From Beijerinckia sp. 28-YEA-48 (GTDB lineage Bacteria; Pseudomonadota; Alphaproteobacteria; Rhizobiales; Beijerinckiaceae): a stretch of 64,000 bases of DNA. The translations under genes were made by a program, and so were the position numbers. Positions 18,248 through 26,216 of this stretch are shown piece by piece; position 1 is the stretch's first letter; the number at the start of each line of letters is the position of its first letter. Location of the stretch: positions 1,584,001 to 1,648,000 of the forward strand of contig NZ_FNSI01000001.1 in assembly GCF_900104955.1 (NCBI RefSeq), in the 5' to 3' direction. The notes beneath the pieces were generated by a model that was given only the letters and a program-made list of their open reading frames with translations, had not been told where the DNA came from and searched no databases.

Positions 18248-18398
18248 GATTGACCTCTTTGCCCAAGCGGCGACAGTAACCGCTTCTTTAAGTTTCGCAT
18301 CGCTAGTTCGTGACAGATTACGACTTTTTAAACGGTCGCGGTTCACCCCAACCGCTATTTTTCCGTGGTGACGCAAAAATGCGACACAAATCACTCAT

Positions 18399-19088
18399 TT
18401 AAAAACTAAATACCGCTTTTCGGCGGAACGCGTCGAGCGGCTTGGCGGCGGCATCAAACAGCGTCCGGCTGCCGATCCGCCCGGAATTCTTCTCAAAAAC
18501 CGTGGCCTTACCGCGCCAACCCGCGGCCCCTTCCGGCAGCACGACGGCATAGAGCCGACCGCCCTCACCCAACTGTCCAAACAGCGCCTCGGGCTCGGCC
18601 TCGAGAGCCCCATCGACGATGATCACGTCATAGGGCGCCTGCGCGGCCACGCCGTCGGCCAGAGCGCCGGTGACAGCCTGGACGTTCCCGGCACCGATTC
18701 GGGCGAAATTCGCGGTCGCGGCAGCGGTCAGCGCGGCCTCGCTATCGAGGGCGACGACGGTGCCGGCGAGCCGGCTTACCAGGGCGGCGGTGTAACCCGT
18801 GCCCGAACTCACCACGAGGACCTTATCCTGCGGCTTGAGGTCGGCAGCCTGTAGCAGGCGGGCCACGATCATCGGCGCGGGCATCGCCCTGCCCTGACCG
18901 CCCGGAATGTCCAGCATACGGTCGCTGTAGACGACGGCGGCGGCGACACCCGGCACGAAAACCTCGCGCGGCACTTCAAGCGCCGCTGCCAGGACTTCAC
19001 GATTGGTGATGTCGAACGTGCGCAACTGGCAATCAACCATCGTCTGCCGCAAGGCTTCGATGGTGGGAACGGCCTGAGGATCCTGCAT
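18399..19088 (-). CDS. pcm: Protein-L-isoaspartate O-methyltransferase family protein
   Basis: A 229-residue SAM-dependent methyltransferase of the protein-L-isoaspartate (D-aspartate) repair family. RQTMVDCQLRTFDITNREV at the N-terminus matches the alphaproteobacterial branch; the SAM motif I region is DKVLVVSSGTGYTAALVSRLAG, with S-G-T-G-Y-T in place of the usual G-x-G-x-G, and PYDVIIVDGALE is motif post-II. ATG 19088 is chosen over a TTG at 19103. It lies upstream of the tolC-like gene on the same strand, the common order in Hyphomicrobiales. The altered glycine loop (SSGTG) is common in this branch, and real isoaspartyl repair activity is not certain. Confidence 0.9.
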   Translation of the reverse strand: MQDPQAVPTIEALRQTMVDCQLRTFDITNREVLAAALEVPREVFVPGVAAAVVYSDRMLDIPGGQGRAMPAPMIVARLLQAADLKPQDKVLVVSSGTGYTAALVSRLAGTVVALDSEAALTAAATANFARIGAGNVQAVTGALADGVAAQAPYDVIIVDGALEAEPEALFGQLGEGGRLYAVVLPEGAAGWRGKATVFEKNSGRIGSRTLFDAAAKPLDAFRRKAVFSF

Positions 19089-19255
19089 TTTCAACCCGAG
19101 CAATAAGGGGACAGCCTGGTCCGGGCGGGCCCGGACTCAGTACTCTCCCGACTTATAGAGCCGGGTGGGACGCCCTGTCCATGCGCAGGGCGCAAGGGTG
19201 CCTGGCGAATGGCTGCGCCAATATGGCTCAGCCAATCAGGCGCGGCCAATCAGGA

Positions 19256-19774
19256 TCAACCCTGACCTTTGAGGCGCGTGTTGCACTGGCTGTAATAGCC
19301 ACCGCCCTTCTGGATCCATTTCAGGCCGCCGTTGGAATTGTCGACCTTGTTGGCATTGTACTGGTCGAGGCAGGTCTTCTCGCGCTGCTTACCGGCCGAG
19401 AGCGTCGAATATTTCGGCGAAACGGCGGTGGGGAAGAGTGCGTTCGAGGCCGGCATGGCATTGGCGGCAGGGGCGCGAGGCGCCGGCGCGGCGGCACTGG
19501 CGGTTGGTGCGCGCGAGGCCGGCGCAGCTGCTGCTGGTGCGGGGGCCGGAGCCGCGGCAGGCGTTGCCGCCGGCGCGGAGGCCATGTCCTTACGGCATGA
19601 GGACAGAAACTGCGGCCACGTTTGATTGTTGGTGGCGTTGGCGGCCTTGGCAGCCTGCCATTTCTCGCCGCAGGCTTTCATCGCATTGGCTTGCGCCTGG
19701 GCGGGAAGATTGGCCGCGAGCGAACCGACAAATACGGTCGCAGCGACCAGACCAAAACAGCTTGCTTTCTTCAT
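19256..19774 (-). CDS. Exported protein with two cysteine motifs and an Ala/Pro linker
   Basis: A 172-residue secreted protein with no known function. A GGGAGA site precedes the ATG at 19774, and the signal peptide ends near PAQAQA. The mature protein has a first block with C-G-E-K-W and W-P-Q-F-L-S-S-C (two cysteines spaced about 28 residues apart), a long linker of Ala, Pro and Ser repeats, and a second block with C-L-D-Q-Y-N-A-N-K and Y-Y-S-Q-C. The two blocks look like divergent copies of one disulfide-closed motif. Proteins of this kind are common but uncharacterised in Hyphomicrobiales. Confidence 0.85.
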   Translation of the reverse strand: MKKASCFGLVAATVFVGSLAANLPAQAQANAMKACGEKWQAAKAANATNNQTWPQFLSSCRKDMASAPAATPAAAPAPAPAAAAPASRAPTASAAAPAPRAPAANAMPASNALFPTAVSPKYSTLSAGKQREKTCLDQYNANKVDNSNGGLKWIQKGGGYYSQCNTRLKGQG

Positions 19775-19865
19775 CACAAATCTCCCGAGTCTAAGGACCG
19801 GTAGGTAAAAGTTCCTCCTTTTTTCCGACACCGTCAACGCGAAACAAAACACCGCAACGCGAAAC

Positions 19866-19891
19866 AAAAAAGCCGGGCTCACGCCCGGCTT
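19866..19891 (-). terminator. Rho-independent terminator after the BTLCP gene
   Basis: On the minus strand a 9-bp GC-rich stem (AAGCCGGGC with GCCCGGCTT, 4-nt loop) is followed directly by a run of six T residues. It begins 22 nt after the stop of the BTLCP gene at 19913, an excellent intrinsic terminator, and it separates that gene from the next one on the same strand. Confidence 0.9.
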
Positions 19892-19912
19892 GAGTTGCCT
19901 CTCTCGGAGGTA

Positions 19913-20536
19913 TCAGCGAGAAACCACCAGGGGAGCGGTCGTTTCCACACCGATATCGACCCATACATTCGGATCCGTCTGCGACTGACGTTTCACGAAC
20001 TTGTAGGGAATTTGCGTCCACGGCTTCACGTCATCGACCAGATTGTCGAGAATGAACTCGCCCTGGCTCGTCTTGACCGTCAGCACGGCATGGCCCTCGC
20101 CGCGCTCATCCTTCACCACGGTCACCAGCAAGCCCTGGCGCGGAAAGCCTTCTTCGATCAGCAGACGGCGCTTGAGCAGAACGAAATCCTCGCAATCGCC
20201 GACACCATCGGTCGGATAATCCCAGCGATCGACCACACCCCAATGTTCCTGGTCGGTCTTGGCCTTGATATTGTTGTTCACCCAGCTGTTGATACGCTTC
20301 ATCAGCTTGGCCGTCTGGGCCGTGTAATTGACGTCGGCCGCCGGTAGGGCTGGCGTCGCGCATTCGCCTGTATAGCGCTTGCAGAAATCGACCCAGCCGT
20401 AGGGCACCAGAGTGTCACTGCCGACCGCGATAAAGGAAGACTTGAGCGACTGCGCTTCCGTGGAAGACTGAGTAACCAGATATCCCCCGGCCACAATGGC
20501 TGCCGCCACCGCAATCTTAGCAATCGACCTGAACAT
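19913..20536 (-). CDS. Bacterial transglutaminase-like cysteine proteinase (BTLCP)
   Basis: A 207-residue exported protein of the BTLCP (DUF920) family, a transglutaminase-fold group found mostly in alphaproteobacteria. A signal anchor covers residues 1-30. The catalytic triad is readable: cysteine in GVGDCEDFVLLKRRLL, histidine in GEGHAVLTVKT and aspartate in EFILDNLVDDV. W-x-x-x-W-D-Y-P-T-D precedes the cysteine as in family members. In other proteobacteria BTLCP members (LapG type) cleave a surface adhesin under cyclic-di-GMP control, but no LapD-like partner is present here, so the target is unknown. It is followed by a strong terminator. Confidence 0.92.
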   Translation of the reverse strand: MFRSIAKIAVAAAIVAGGYLVTQSSTEAQSLKSSFIAVGSDTLVPYGWVDFCKRYTGECATPALPAADVNYTAQTAKLMKRINSWVNNNIKAKTDQEHWGVVDRWDYPTDGVGDCEDFVLLKRRLLIEEGFPRQGLLVTVVKDERGEGHAVLTVKTSQGEFILDNLVDDVKPWTQIPYKFVKRQSQTDPNVWVDIGVETTAPLVVSR

Positions 20537-20973
20537 AACACCGCCCCTGTTTTCTTATGGGGCCAGTGTTGCAAGGCGGCTTTGCTGTCGATTGAAATGA
20601 AAAGCGCGCTTTTTACGCGAATACGTTCATATCTACTGGGATCAGCATCAAGTATAACGATCGGTAAGGAGATCAGGTAAAATTCGACGTAACCATACTA
20701 TCTATTTGATTATACGTATTATTTTTCAGACCTTCGGCCTCGCGCGGCAATCGCTCCAATCCGAGTAAAACTGTATGTATTAACAGCTCGGGGGAAAACC
20801 GGCCGAAAACTGGTTAATATGGCCATTGGAGACCCGTTAATTTCGCAAAAAAGTCGGCTGGCTGGGACAGCTTGCGGATGTATTTTCCCGCTTGTAACGG
20901 CGCGCGGCAGGGCCACATTTGAGCGGTCACGCCGGATCGTCGGACGGACACAGCTTCTGCAGCAGGAGTGCCT
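20537..20973. other. AT-rich divergent intergenic region
   Basis: About 440 bases between the divergent BTLCP (minus) and EcsC (plus) genes, noticeably richer in A and T than its surroundings, as expected for two promoters. I could not fix promoter boxes with confidence. The AGGAG at 20964-20968 is the ribosome binding site of the EcsC gene. Nothing else is recognised. Confidence 0.4.
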
Positions 20974-21855
20974 ATGCCCGACGTACATCCCTTTAATGAC
21001 GGCCCGCGCCTGAAAATCGTCGAGGTCGATCCGTCCCAAATCTTCAGCCCGCTGGCGGTCGAGGACGAACAGGCGCTCGTCGAGGCTGTCCGCCTGCTCG
21101 AATATACCTCAATGACCGCGCGCCTGACCCATGTGCTGGGCAAGCAGATTTCCGGCGTCGGCAATTTCGTGCCGGCTCGGGTGCGCAATCTCGCCGGCAA
21201 GGCCGCCTCGCTGGCGCTCAGAGGCGCGATGAAGATTGCCCTGAAAAGCCTCGATCAGAAGCCCGGTACGGCCAACACCCTTTATCATAAGACGCTGGCA
21301 ACGGCGTCGGGGGCCGCCGGCGGTGCCTTGGGCATCGCCGCCCTGCCTATCGAACTGCCGATCTCGACGACGATCATCCTGCGCGCCATCGCCGATATCG
21401 CCCGCAGCGAAGGGGAAAACCTGAAGGACCCCGAGACGGCGCTCGCTTGTATGGAGGTCTTCGCCCTTGGCGGCCGCTCCGAAGTCGATAATGAAATGGA
21501 GAGCGCCTATTTCGCCGCCCGCGCCTTCCTGTCGAAATCGATCAGCGACGCCGCCAAATATCTCGCCTCCCAGGGCGCGGCGCAGGAAAGCGCGCCGGTC
21601 TTCGTCAAGCTGATCACCCAGATCGCGGCGCGGTTCGGGGTGGTTGTGACGCAGAAGGCCGCGGCGCAGGCCGTGCCGGTGCTCGGCGCGATCGCCGGGG
21701 CCAGCATCAACTATGCCTTCGTCGACCATTTCCAGGGCTTGGCGCGCGGCCACTTCACCGTTCGCCGCCTGGAGCGCAGATACAGCCCCGAACAGATCAG
21801 GCTGGAATATGGGCGCCTGGTCGCGGTGTGGCGCGCCAACCGGGAAACCGAATAG
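20974..21855 (+). CDS. EcsC-family protein
   Basis: A 293-residue protein of the EcsC family. ATG 20974 has an AGGAG site 5 nt upstream and is preferred over a GTG two codons earlier. The glycine and alanine-rich stretch TLATASGAAGGALGIAALPIELPISTTIILRAIADIA is the diagnostic membrane-associated segment of the family, followed by a CMEVFALGGRS block and an amphipathic helix. EcsC is named for a Bacillus ABC-exporter locus, but the function of stand-alone proteobacterial members is not known. No ABC transporter is adjacent here. A strong hairpin follows the stop. Confidence 0.9.
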   Translation: MPDVHPFNDGPRLKIVEVDPSQIFSPLAVEDEQALVEAVRLLEYTSMTARLTHVLGKQISGVGNFVPARVRNLAGKAASLALRGAMKIALKSLDQKPGTANTLYHKTLATASGAAGGALGIAALPIELPISTTIILRAIADIARSEGENLKDPETALACMEVFALGGRSEVDNEMESAYFAARAFLSKSISDAAKYLASQGAAQESAPVFVKLITQIAARFGVVVTQKAAAQAVPVLGAIAGASINYAFVDHFQGLARGHFTVRRLERRYSPEQIRLEYGRLVAVWRANRETE

Positions 21856-21868
21856 GCCAGCGAATAGG

Positions 21869-21900
21869 TTTGGCGCGGGGCACCGGCCCCGCGTGCCAAA
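21869..21900 (+). terminator. Hairpin after the EcsC gene
   Basis: Starting 14 nt past the EcsC stop, a GC-rich 7-bp stem (GCGGGGC with GCCCCGC, loop ACCG) sits inside a second 6-bp stem (TTTGGC with GCCAAA) with a 2-nt bulge. The structure is strong but has no T-tract on the plus strand. Confidence 0.4.
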
Positions 21901-21969
21901 AAACACATCTTGCTCGAGCGGGAAGAATTAGTGATCAGCTAAGACGGCACTTGCGCCTGGAGAGCGATC

Positions 21970-22560
21970 ATGAAAACGGCCCCGCTTCTGTTGACCCTGT
22001 TCGCGACAGCGGGCCTGCTGCATGCCGCTTCGGCCTTGGCCGCCGAAAGTCGCTACACCAACCTCGGCAACCAGGAGTGCAAGCTCGATCAAGCCGCGTC
22101 AGGCCAGATCAAGCCGCACGAGGACTTCAAGCCACTGCTCTATCGGTGCAACGGCCTTGGCGAGCGTCAGGTGAGCGTCACCTATCACGGCCTGATGGTG
22201 CGCACGACCTTGGCTCGGGCGGACGGCAAGAGCCTCGACGTCCTGACGCCTTACGATGCCGGGCCGAGGATCGAATGGCGCGGTGAAGGGCGCTCCAGCG
22301 CGTTTGCGCCGACGGCCGCGATCTTGCGGCTCTCGGCCAGGGGCGATGATGGACGCCCGGCCTCGGCGCTGGCCGTTCTGAAACTCACACCGGAACAGGA
22401 CTGTCTCCTCGCCATCATCGACGTGAAGGCCAATCGCAACGCCAATGAATTGGCGCGCGACGCCGCCGATGCGGCCGCGACGGCCAGTTGCGGCAGTGCG
22501 CGCATGATCGGCGCCACGGGGTCGACGGGGACGGAAATCCTCGATCTCAACAAACGCTGA
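21970..22560 (+). CDS. Exported protein of unknown function
   Basis: A 196-residue exported protein. A GGAG site precedes the ATG, and a clear signal peptide (MKTAPLLLTLFATAGLLHAASALAAE) is present. The mature part has single conserved-looking cysteines in NQECKLD, LYRCNGLG and EQDCLLAIIDVKA, a spacing that suggests disulfides, and a C-terminal Ala/Asp-rich helix ending in a fourth cysteine. No family is recognised. Its stop codon ends at 22560 and the stop of the convergent Mur-ligase gene begins at 22561, so there is no spacer between the two transcripts. Confidence 0.85.
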   Translation: MKTAPLLLTLFATAGLLHAASALAAESRYTNLGNQECKLDQAASGQIKPHEDFKPLLYRCNGLGERQVSVTYHGLMVRTTLARADGKSLDVLTPYDAGPRIEWRGEGRSSAFAPTAAILRLSARGDDGRPASALAVLKLTPEQDCLLAIIDVKANRNANELARDAADAAATASCGSARMIGATGSTGTEILDLNKR

Positions 22561-23982
22561 TCAGACCGGAAACTTCCGTTCCGCCCATTCCGGCACCGCC
22601 TCGATCAGGCCGCCGAGATGGCCCGAGGTCAGGAACAGAACCGCCGCATCATCGCCTATCGTTTTACCGATGGCGTCGACCGCAGTGGCCTTATCGTCGA
22701 TCGCTTCGACCTTATGGCCGGACGCCGCAATCCGCGCCACGATATCGGCCTGGGTGACCTGCTCATGGGTGCCGGCGCCCTGCTCGGCTGGATGCCAAAC
22801 GAAGGTTTGCGCGGCGCCGTCGAACACGTCGTCGTACCAATGCATGGTGGCGCGGTTGCGCCAACTGAACGTATGCGGCTCGAAAACGACGATCAGCCGG
22901 CGATCGCCGAAATGCTGCTTCATCGCCGCGATGGCGCTCTTGGCCTTGTCATAGGACGAGCCGAACCCTTCGAAAATCGGGATGCGCGTCAGCTCCGACT
23001 TGCGGTCGAGCCGGCGCTTGATGCCCTTAAACGAGGCCATGGCGCGGGCGAACTGCTGCGCGCTCACATAGCCCTGCCCGATAAGGAAGGCGCCGACGCC
23101 GAGCATGTTCTCGATGTTGTGCAAGCCAAGTTGGCCGGTTTCGACCTGGGCGACCTCGGCTTCCCCCTGCACGATGCGAAAGCGCGTGCGCTCGCCCCAG
23201 GCGATGTCGCGCACCTGCCAGTTGCCCTGGGCAATGCCATAGGTGGTCACGGGGCGCTTCACGCTGGCGAGGAAACGGCCGCTTAATTCGCCGCTGGTCG
23301 AGGCGAGCACAGCGCCTTGTGCCGGCACCATGTCGATAAGCTGTGTGAACGGCGCCAGATAACTCTCTACCGTCGGAAACACATTGACATGGTCGTGGGC
23401 CAGCGGCGTCAGCAACAAGTGGGCTGGATGATAGTGCAGGAATTTCGAACGATCGTCTGTGTTTGACGAGGGATATTCATCCCCTTCCAGAAGGAACAGT
23501 TCGCCTTTGCCGACATGGGCCGCGGTCGGCGGCGACAGCGGCACTGCGCCGATCATGAAGGATGGATCGAGGCCGCTTTCCAACAGTGCATGGGCAAGCA
23601 GCGAAACGCTCGTCGTCTTGCCGAAGGAACCGGCGGCAACCACGGCGGTTTTATTCTGTGACAGATGACCCAGCACTTCGGCGAAGGACATGATCGCCCT
23701 GCCGCTGTCCTCGGCCGCGCGCACTTCCTCATTGGTGGCGCGCACCAGTTTGGCATTCTTGCCGATGACGAAGAGATCGGCGTCGGGGGGAATGTTGTCG
23801 GCGGCGTAAGGTGTGCGATAATCGAGCTTCTCACGACGGAGCACGTCGGAGATCGGTGGATAGACCGCTTCGTCGGATCCTGTGACGGCGAGGCCGGAAT
23901 CGCGCAGCAATTTCGCGGTGGCGCTCATGCCGACACCACCGATGCCGATGACATGTGCCTTACGATAAGGAAAACCGTTCAA
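22561..23982 (-). CDS. Mur ligase family protein, Mpl-like (UDP-MurNAc-tripeptide ligase)
   Basis: A Mur ligase of about 473 residues, closest in pattern to Mpl, which recycles murein tripeptide by ligating it to UDP-MurNAc. The Rossmann start KAHVIGIGGVGMS is preceded by a TTG at 23982 with a GGAG box 6 nt upstream; a TTG at 24015 is the alternative. The ATP loop, normally G-T-H-G-K-T-T, reads G-S-F-G-K-T-T. LEGDEYPSSNTDDRSKFLHYHP corresponds to the Mpl E-x-D-E-Y-x(n)-D-R-S-K-F signature, and EPHTFSWRNR lies in the C-terminal domain. A strong hairpin-plus-T-tract lies 77 nt upstream. Substrate identity as Mpl is likely, not certain. Confidence 0.88.
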   Translation of the reverse strand: MNGFPYRKAHVIGIGGVGMSATAKLLRDSGLAVTGSDEAVYPPISDVLRREKLDYRTPYAADNIPPDADLFVIGKNAKLVRATNEEVRAAEDSGRAIMSFAEVLGHLSQNKTAVVAAGSFGKTTSVSLLAHALLESGLDPSFMIGAVPLSPPTAAHVGKGELFLLEGDEYPSSNTDDRSKFLHYHPAHLLLTPLAHDHVNVFPTVESYLAPFTQLIDMVPAQGAVLASTSGELSGRFLASVKRPVTTYGIAQGNWQVRDIAWGERTRFRIVQGEAEVAQVETGQLGLHNIENMLGVGAFLIGQGYVSAQQFARAMASFKGIKRRLDRKSELTRIPIFEGFGSSYDKAKSAIAAMKQHFGDRRLIVVFEPHTFSWRNRATMHWYDDVFDGAAQTFVWHPAEQGAGTHEQVTQADIVARIAASGHKVEAIDDKATAVDAIGKTIGDDAAVLFLTSGHLGGLIEAVPEWAERKFPV

Positions 23983-24059
23983 CGCCTGCTCCGCCTTGGG
24001 CCAATCGCATCTCAAGCGCCGAATCGCGCGTGCCGACCATAGCAGAGCAGAGAAAAAGC

Positions 24060-24093
24060 GATCCGGGCGGGGGCCTGATTCCCCGCCCGGATC
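24060..24093 (-). terminator. Strong intrinsic terminator upstream of the Mur ligase gene (leader or sRNA)
   Basis: On the minus strand a perfect 13-bp stem (GATCCGGGCGGGG paired with CCCCGCCCGGATC, 8-nt loop) is followed by GCTTTTT. It has the full form of a rho-independent terminator, but no minus-strand gene ends nearby: the next coding sequence in that direction is the Mur ligase gene itself. It therefore either ends a short noncoding RNA made from the 24094-24250 region or acts as an attenuator in the leader of the Mur ligase gene. A second small hairpin (CCAAAT with ATTTGG) precedes it. Confidence 0.75.
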
Positions 24094-24384
24094 TGACCAA
24101 ATTTGATCTAGGGGACCTCATTTGGCTTGGTGAATCATAGCATCCTATTGTGACGCTGCATCCGGCAAAAATGAGTCCTGAGCGAAGAAATTCCGCCGAA
24201 AATCGCGCGATTCGAGAGGATTTTGGGTATTTTTTGCTTGAAACTCGGGTTTTAGCCCTGTGCCCGCCCGGGTCGGAACGCCCTTCCACGGGGGGATGGC
24301 CGACCACTGCGGGAGGTCGCCAACTGACCGGTCGCGGCACCATGGTCGTCCACAGCGTACGCCAGCAGAATTTTTCGTTGCCGC

Positions 24385-24411
24385 TGTCGGCTATAAGCTC
24401 GCGCATTCGTC
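24385..24411 (+). promoter_or_regulatory. Candidate ECF42-type promoter for the sigma operon
   Basis: TGTCGG at 24385-24390 and CGTC at 24408-24411 are 17 nt apart and lie 25 nt before the yciI-like start. The arrangement fits the promoter consensus I recall for ECF42 sigma factors (TGTCGA at -35, CG(A/T)C at -10), with one mismatch, and would make the operon self-activated. The consensus is from memory and the match is by eye. Confidence 0.55.
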
Positions 24412-24435
24412 CTTGGTTCAACGAAGGAATGCCCG

Positions 24436-24846
24436 ATGCTTTATGCGATCCTCTGCTATCACTCCGAAGACGTTGTCTGCTCCTGGCCGAAGGAGAAGGA
24501 CGAACAGGTGATGCGCCAACTCACCGAAGTGACCGACAATCTCGCCAAGGCCGGACGCCTTGGTCCGGTGGCCCGCCTCCTGCCCACCACCGCCGCCACG
24601 ACAGTTCGCGAGAACAAGCGCGAGGACATGCTCGTCATCGATGGCCCCTTCGCCGAGACCAAGGAGCAACTGCTCGGCTTCTTCGTCATCGACTGCGCCG
24701 ACCTCGACGAGGCAGTCGCGACCGCCAGACAGCTCATGCAGGCCAATGACGGCGCCACCTATGAAATCCGGCCAATCGGCTTTTTCAATCCGGGCGTGCA
24801 GGTCTTGCCGGGCGTGCAGGTCATGCCAGGGGTGAAGATCACGTGA
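24436..24846 (+). CDS. YciI-like (DGPF) domain protein
   Basis: A 136-residue YCII/DGPF-domain protein. The family motif is seen as VIDGPFAETKEQLLGFFVIDCADLDEA, with D-G-P-F near residue 70. Proteins of this family commonly precede ECF42 sigma factors, as here, where the sigma gene begins in the last codon (GTGA overlap). The C-terminus ends in two near-perfect 18-nt tandem repeats encoding GVQVLP and GVQVMP, plus a degenerate third unit, an unusual tail. Its biochemical role is unknown; a sensory or modifying role for the partner sigma factor is only inference. Confidence 0.9.
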   Translation: MLYAILCYHSEDVVCSWPKEKDEQVMRQLTEVTDNLAKAGRLGPVARLLPTTAATTVRENKREDMLVIDGPFAETKEQLLGFFVIDCADLDEAVATARQLMQANDGATYEIRPIGFFNPGVQVLPGVQVMPGVKIT

Positions 24847-26111
24847 CGGATCTCGCCTGGATCAATGGCGCACTGACCTCGGCCCGGCCCCAGGCCGTCG
24901 CCGCGCTGCTGCGCTATTTTCGCGATCTCGATACCGCTGAGGAAGCTTTTCAGAATGCCTGCCTGCGGGCGCTCAAATCCTGGCCGCAGAATGGGCCGCC
25001 GCGCGATCCCACCGCCTGGCTGATCATGGTCGGCCGCAACACCGCCATCGATGAGGTGCGGCGCCGGCGCAAGCAGGAAGAACTGCCTGACGAAGAGCGC
25101 ATTTCCGACGACAGCGACGCGGAGAGCGAAATGGTCGACCGGCTCGACGGCGACCATTACCGTGACGACGTGCTGCGGCTCCTGTTCATCTGCTGCCATC
25201 CGGACCTGCCGGCCTCGCAGCAGATCGCCCTGGCGCTGCGCATCGTCAGTGGCCTCAGCGTCAAGCAGATCGCCCGCGCCTTTTTGGTCGGCGACAGCGC
25301 CATGGAACAGCGTATCACCCGCGCCAAGGCCCGCATCGCCAAGGCCGATGTGCCGTTCGAGACGCCCGGCGCCATCGAACGCTCGCAACGGCTCGCTGCC
25401 GTCGCGGCGATGATCTATCTGGTGTTCAACGAAGGCTATTCGGCCAGCGGCCCAACGACACCCGATCGCGAGCCTTTGTGCGACGAGGCGATCCGCCTGG
25501 CACGCCTCCTGTTGCGCCTGTTCCAAACCGAGCCTGAGATCATGGGCATGACGGCACTGCTCCTGTTGCAGCACGCCCGTGCGCCAGCCCGGTACGACGG
25601 CAACGGCGAGATCATCCTGCTTGAGGATCAGGACCGCACTCTGTGGAAAAGCGCCTTGATCACCGAGGGGCTGGCGCTGATCGACAAGGCCATCCGCCAC
25701 CGCCGGCCGGGGCCCTATCAGGTGCAGGCGGCCATCGCCGCTCTGCATGCCCGGGCCAAGCGGCCGCAGGACACGGATTGGGCAGGGATCGACGCGCTCT
25801 ATGCGACGCTGGAACAGATGCAGCCCTCGCCGGTCGTCACGCTCAACCGGGCTGTCGCGGTTTCCAAGGTGCGCGGCGCCGCCGATGCGCTCGCCATGAT
25901 CGAGCCGCTGGCCGCGAAGCTCTCCGGCTATTTCTATTTCTTCGGCCTCAAGGGCGGGCTGCTGCTGCAACTCGGCCGCGCTGGTGAAGCCCGTATCGCC
26001 TTTAACCAGGCGATCGCGCTCGCCCAATCGCCGGCCGAAGCCGCGCATATCCGCATGCATATCGACCGGTTGATCGCCGAGACCGGCGACAAGCAGGCGT
26101 CACACGCCTGA
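24843..26111 (+). CDS. ECF42-type RNA polymerase sigma factor with TPR-like C-terminal extension
   Basis: A 422-residue extracytoplasmic-function sigma factor. The GTG start overlaps the yciI-like stop by 4 nt (GTGA). Region 2 reads LRYFRDLDTAEEAFQNACLRALKSWP and PTAWLIMVGRNTAIDEVRRRRK; region 4 is the HTH at VSGLSVKQIARAFLVGDSAMEQRITRAKARI. The remaining 200 residues form a helical extension with TPR-like character (LNRAVAVSKVRGAADALAMI, GRAGEARIAFNQAIALAQSPAEAAH), as in the ECF42 group. There is no anti-sigma gene; in ECF42 the extension is thought to control activity. It is the second gene of a four-gene operon. Confidence 0.95.
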   Translation: MTDLAWINGALTSARPQAVAALLRYFRDLDTAEEAFQNACLRALKSWPQNGPPRDPTAWLIMVGRNTAIDEVRRRRKQEELPDEERISDDSDAESEMVDRLDGDHYRDDVLRLLFICCHPDLPASQQIALALRIVSGLSVKQIARAFLVGDSAMEQRITRAKARIAKADVPFETPGAIERSQRLAAVAAMIYLVFNEGYSASGPTTPDREPLCDEAIRLARLLLRLFQTEPEIMGMTALLLLQHARAPARYDGNGEIILLEDQDRTLWKSALITEGLALIDKAIRHRRPGPYQVQAAIAALHARAKRPQDTDWAGIDALYATLEQMQPSPVVTLNRAVAVSKVRGAADALAMIEPLAAKLSGYFYFFGLKGGLLLQLGRAGEARIAFNQAIALAQSPAEAAHIRMHIDRLIAETGDKQASHA

Positions 26112-26216
26112 AATTTTCGCGCATCGATGTCGGCATCGCGCCCCATCATTCGTCCTTAGATCAGAACGGCCGCAGCGCCCTTGCTGCCGCCAATGAACCA
26201 AACGACGGAGGCAGTA

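Noticed and set aside
16811..18253. A 480-residue plus-strand frame opposite the tolC-like gene
   Set aside because: Antisense shadow; the minus-strand frame has a signal peptide and TolC repeats, this one has neither.
22618..23286. A 222-residue plus-strand frame inside the Mur ligase gene
   Set aside because: Antisense to clear Mur ligase motifs; no recognisable content.
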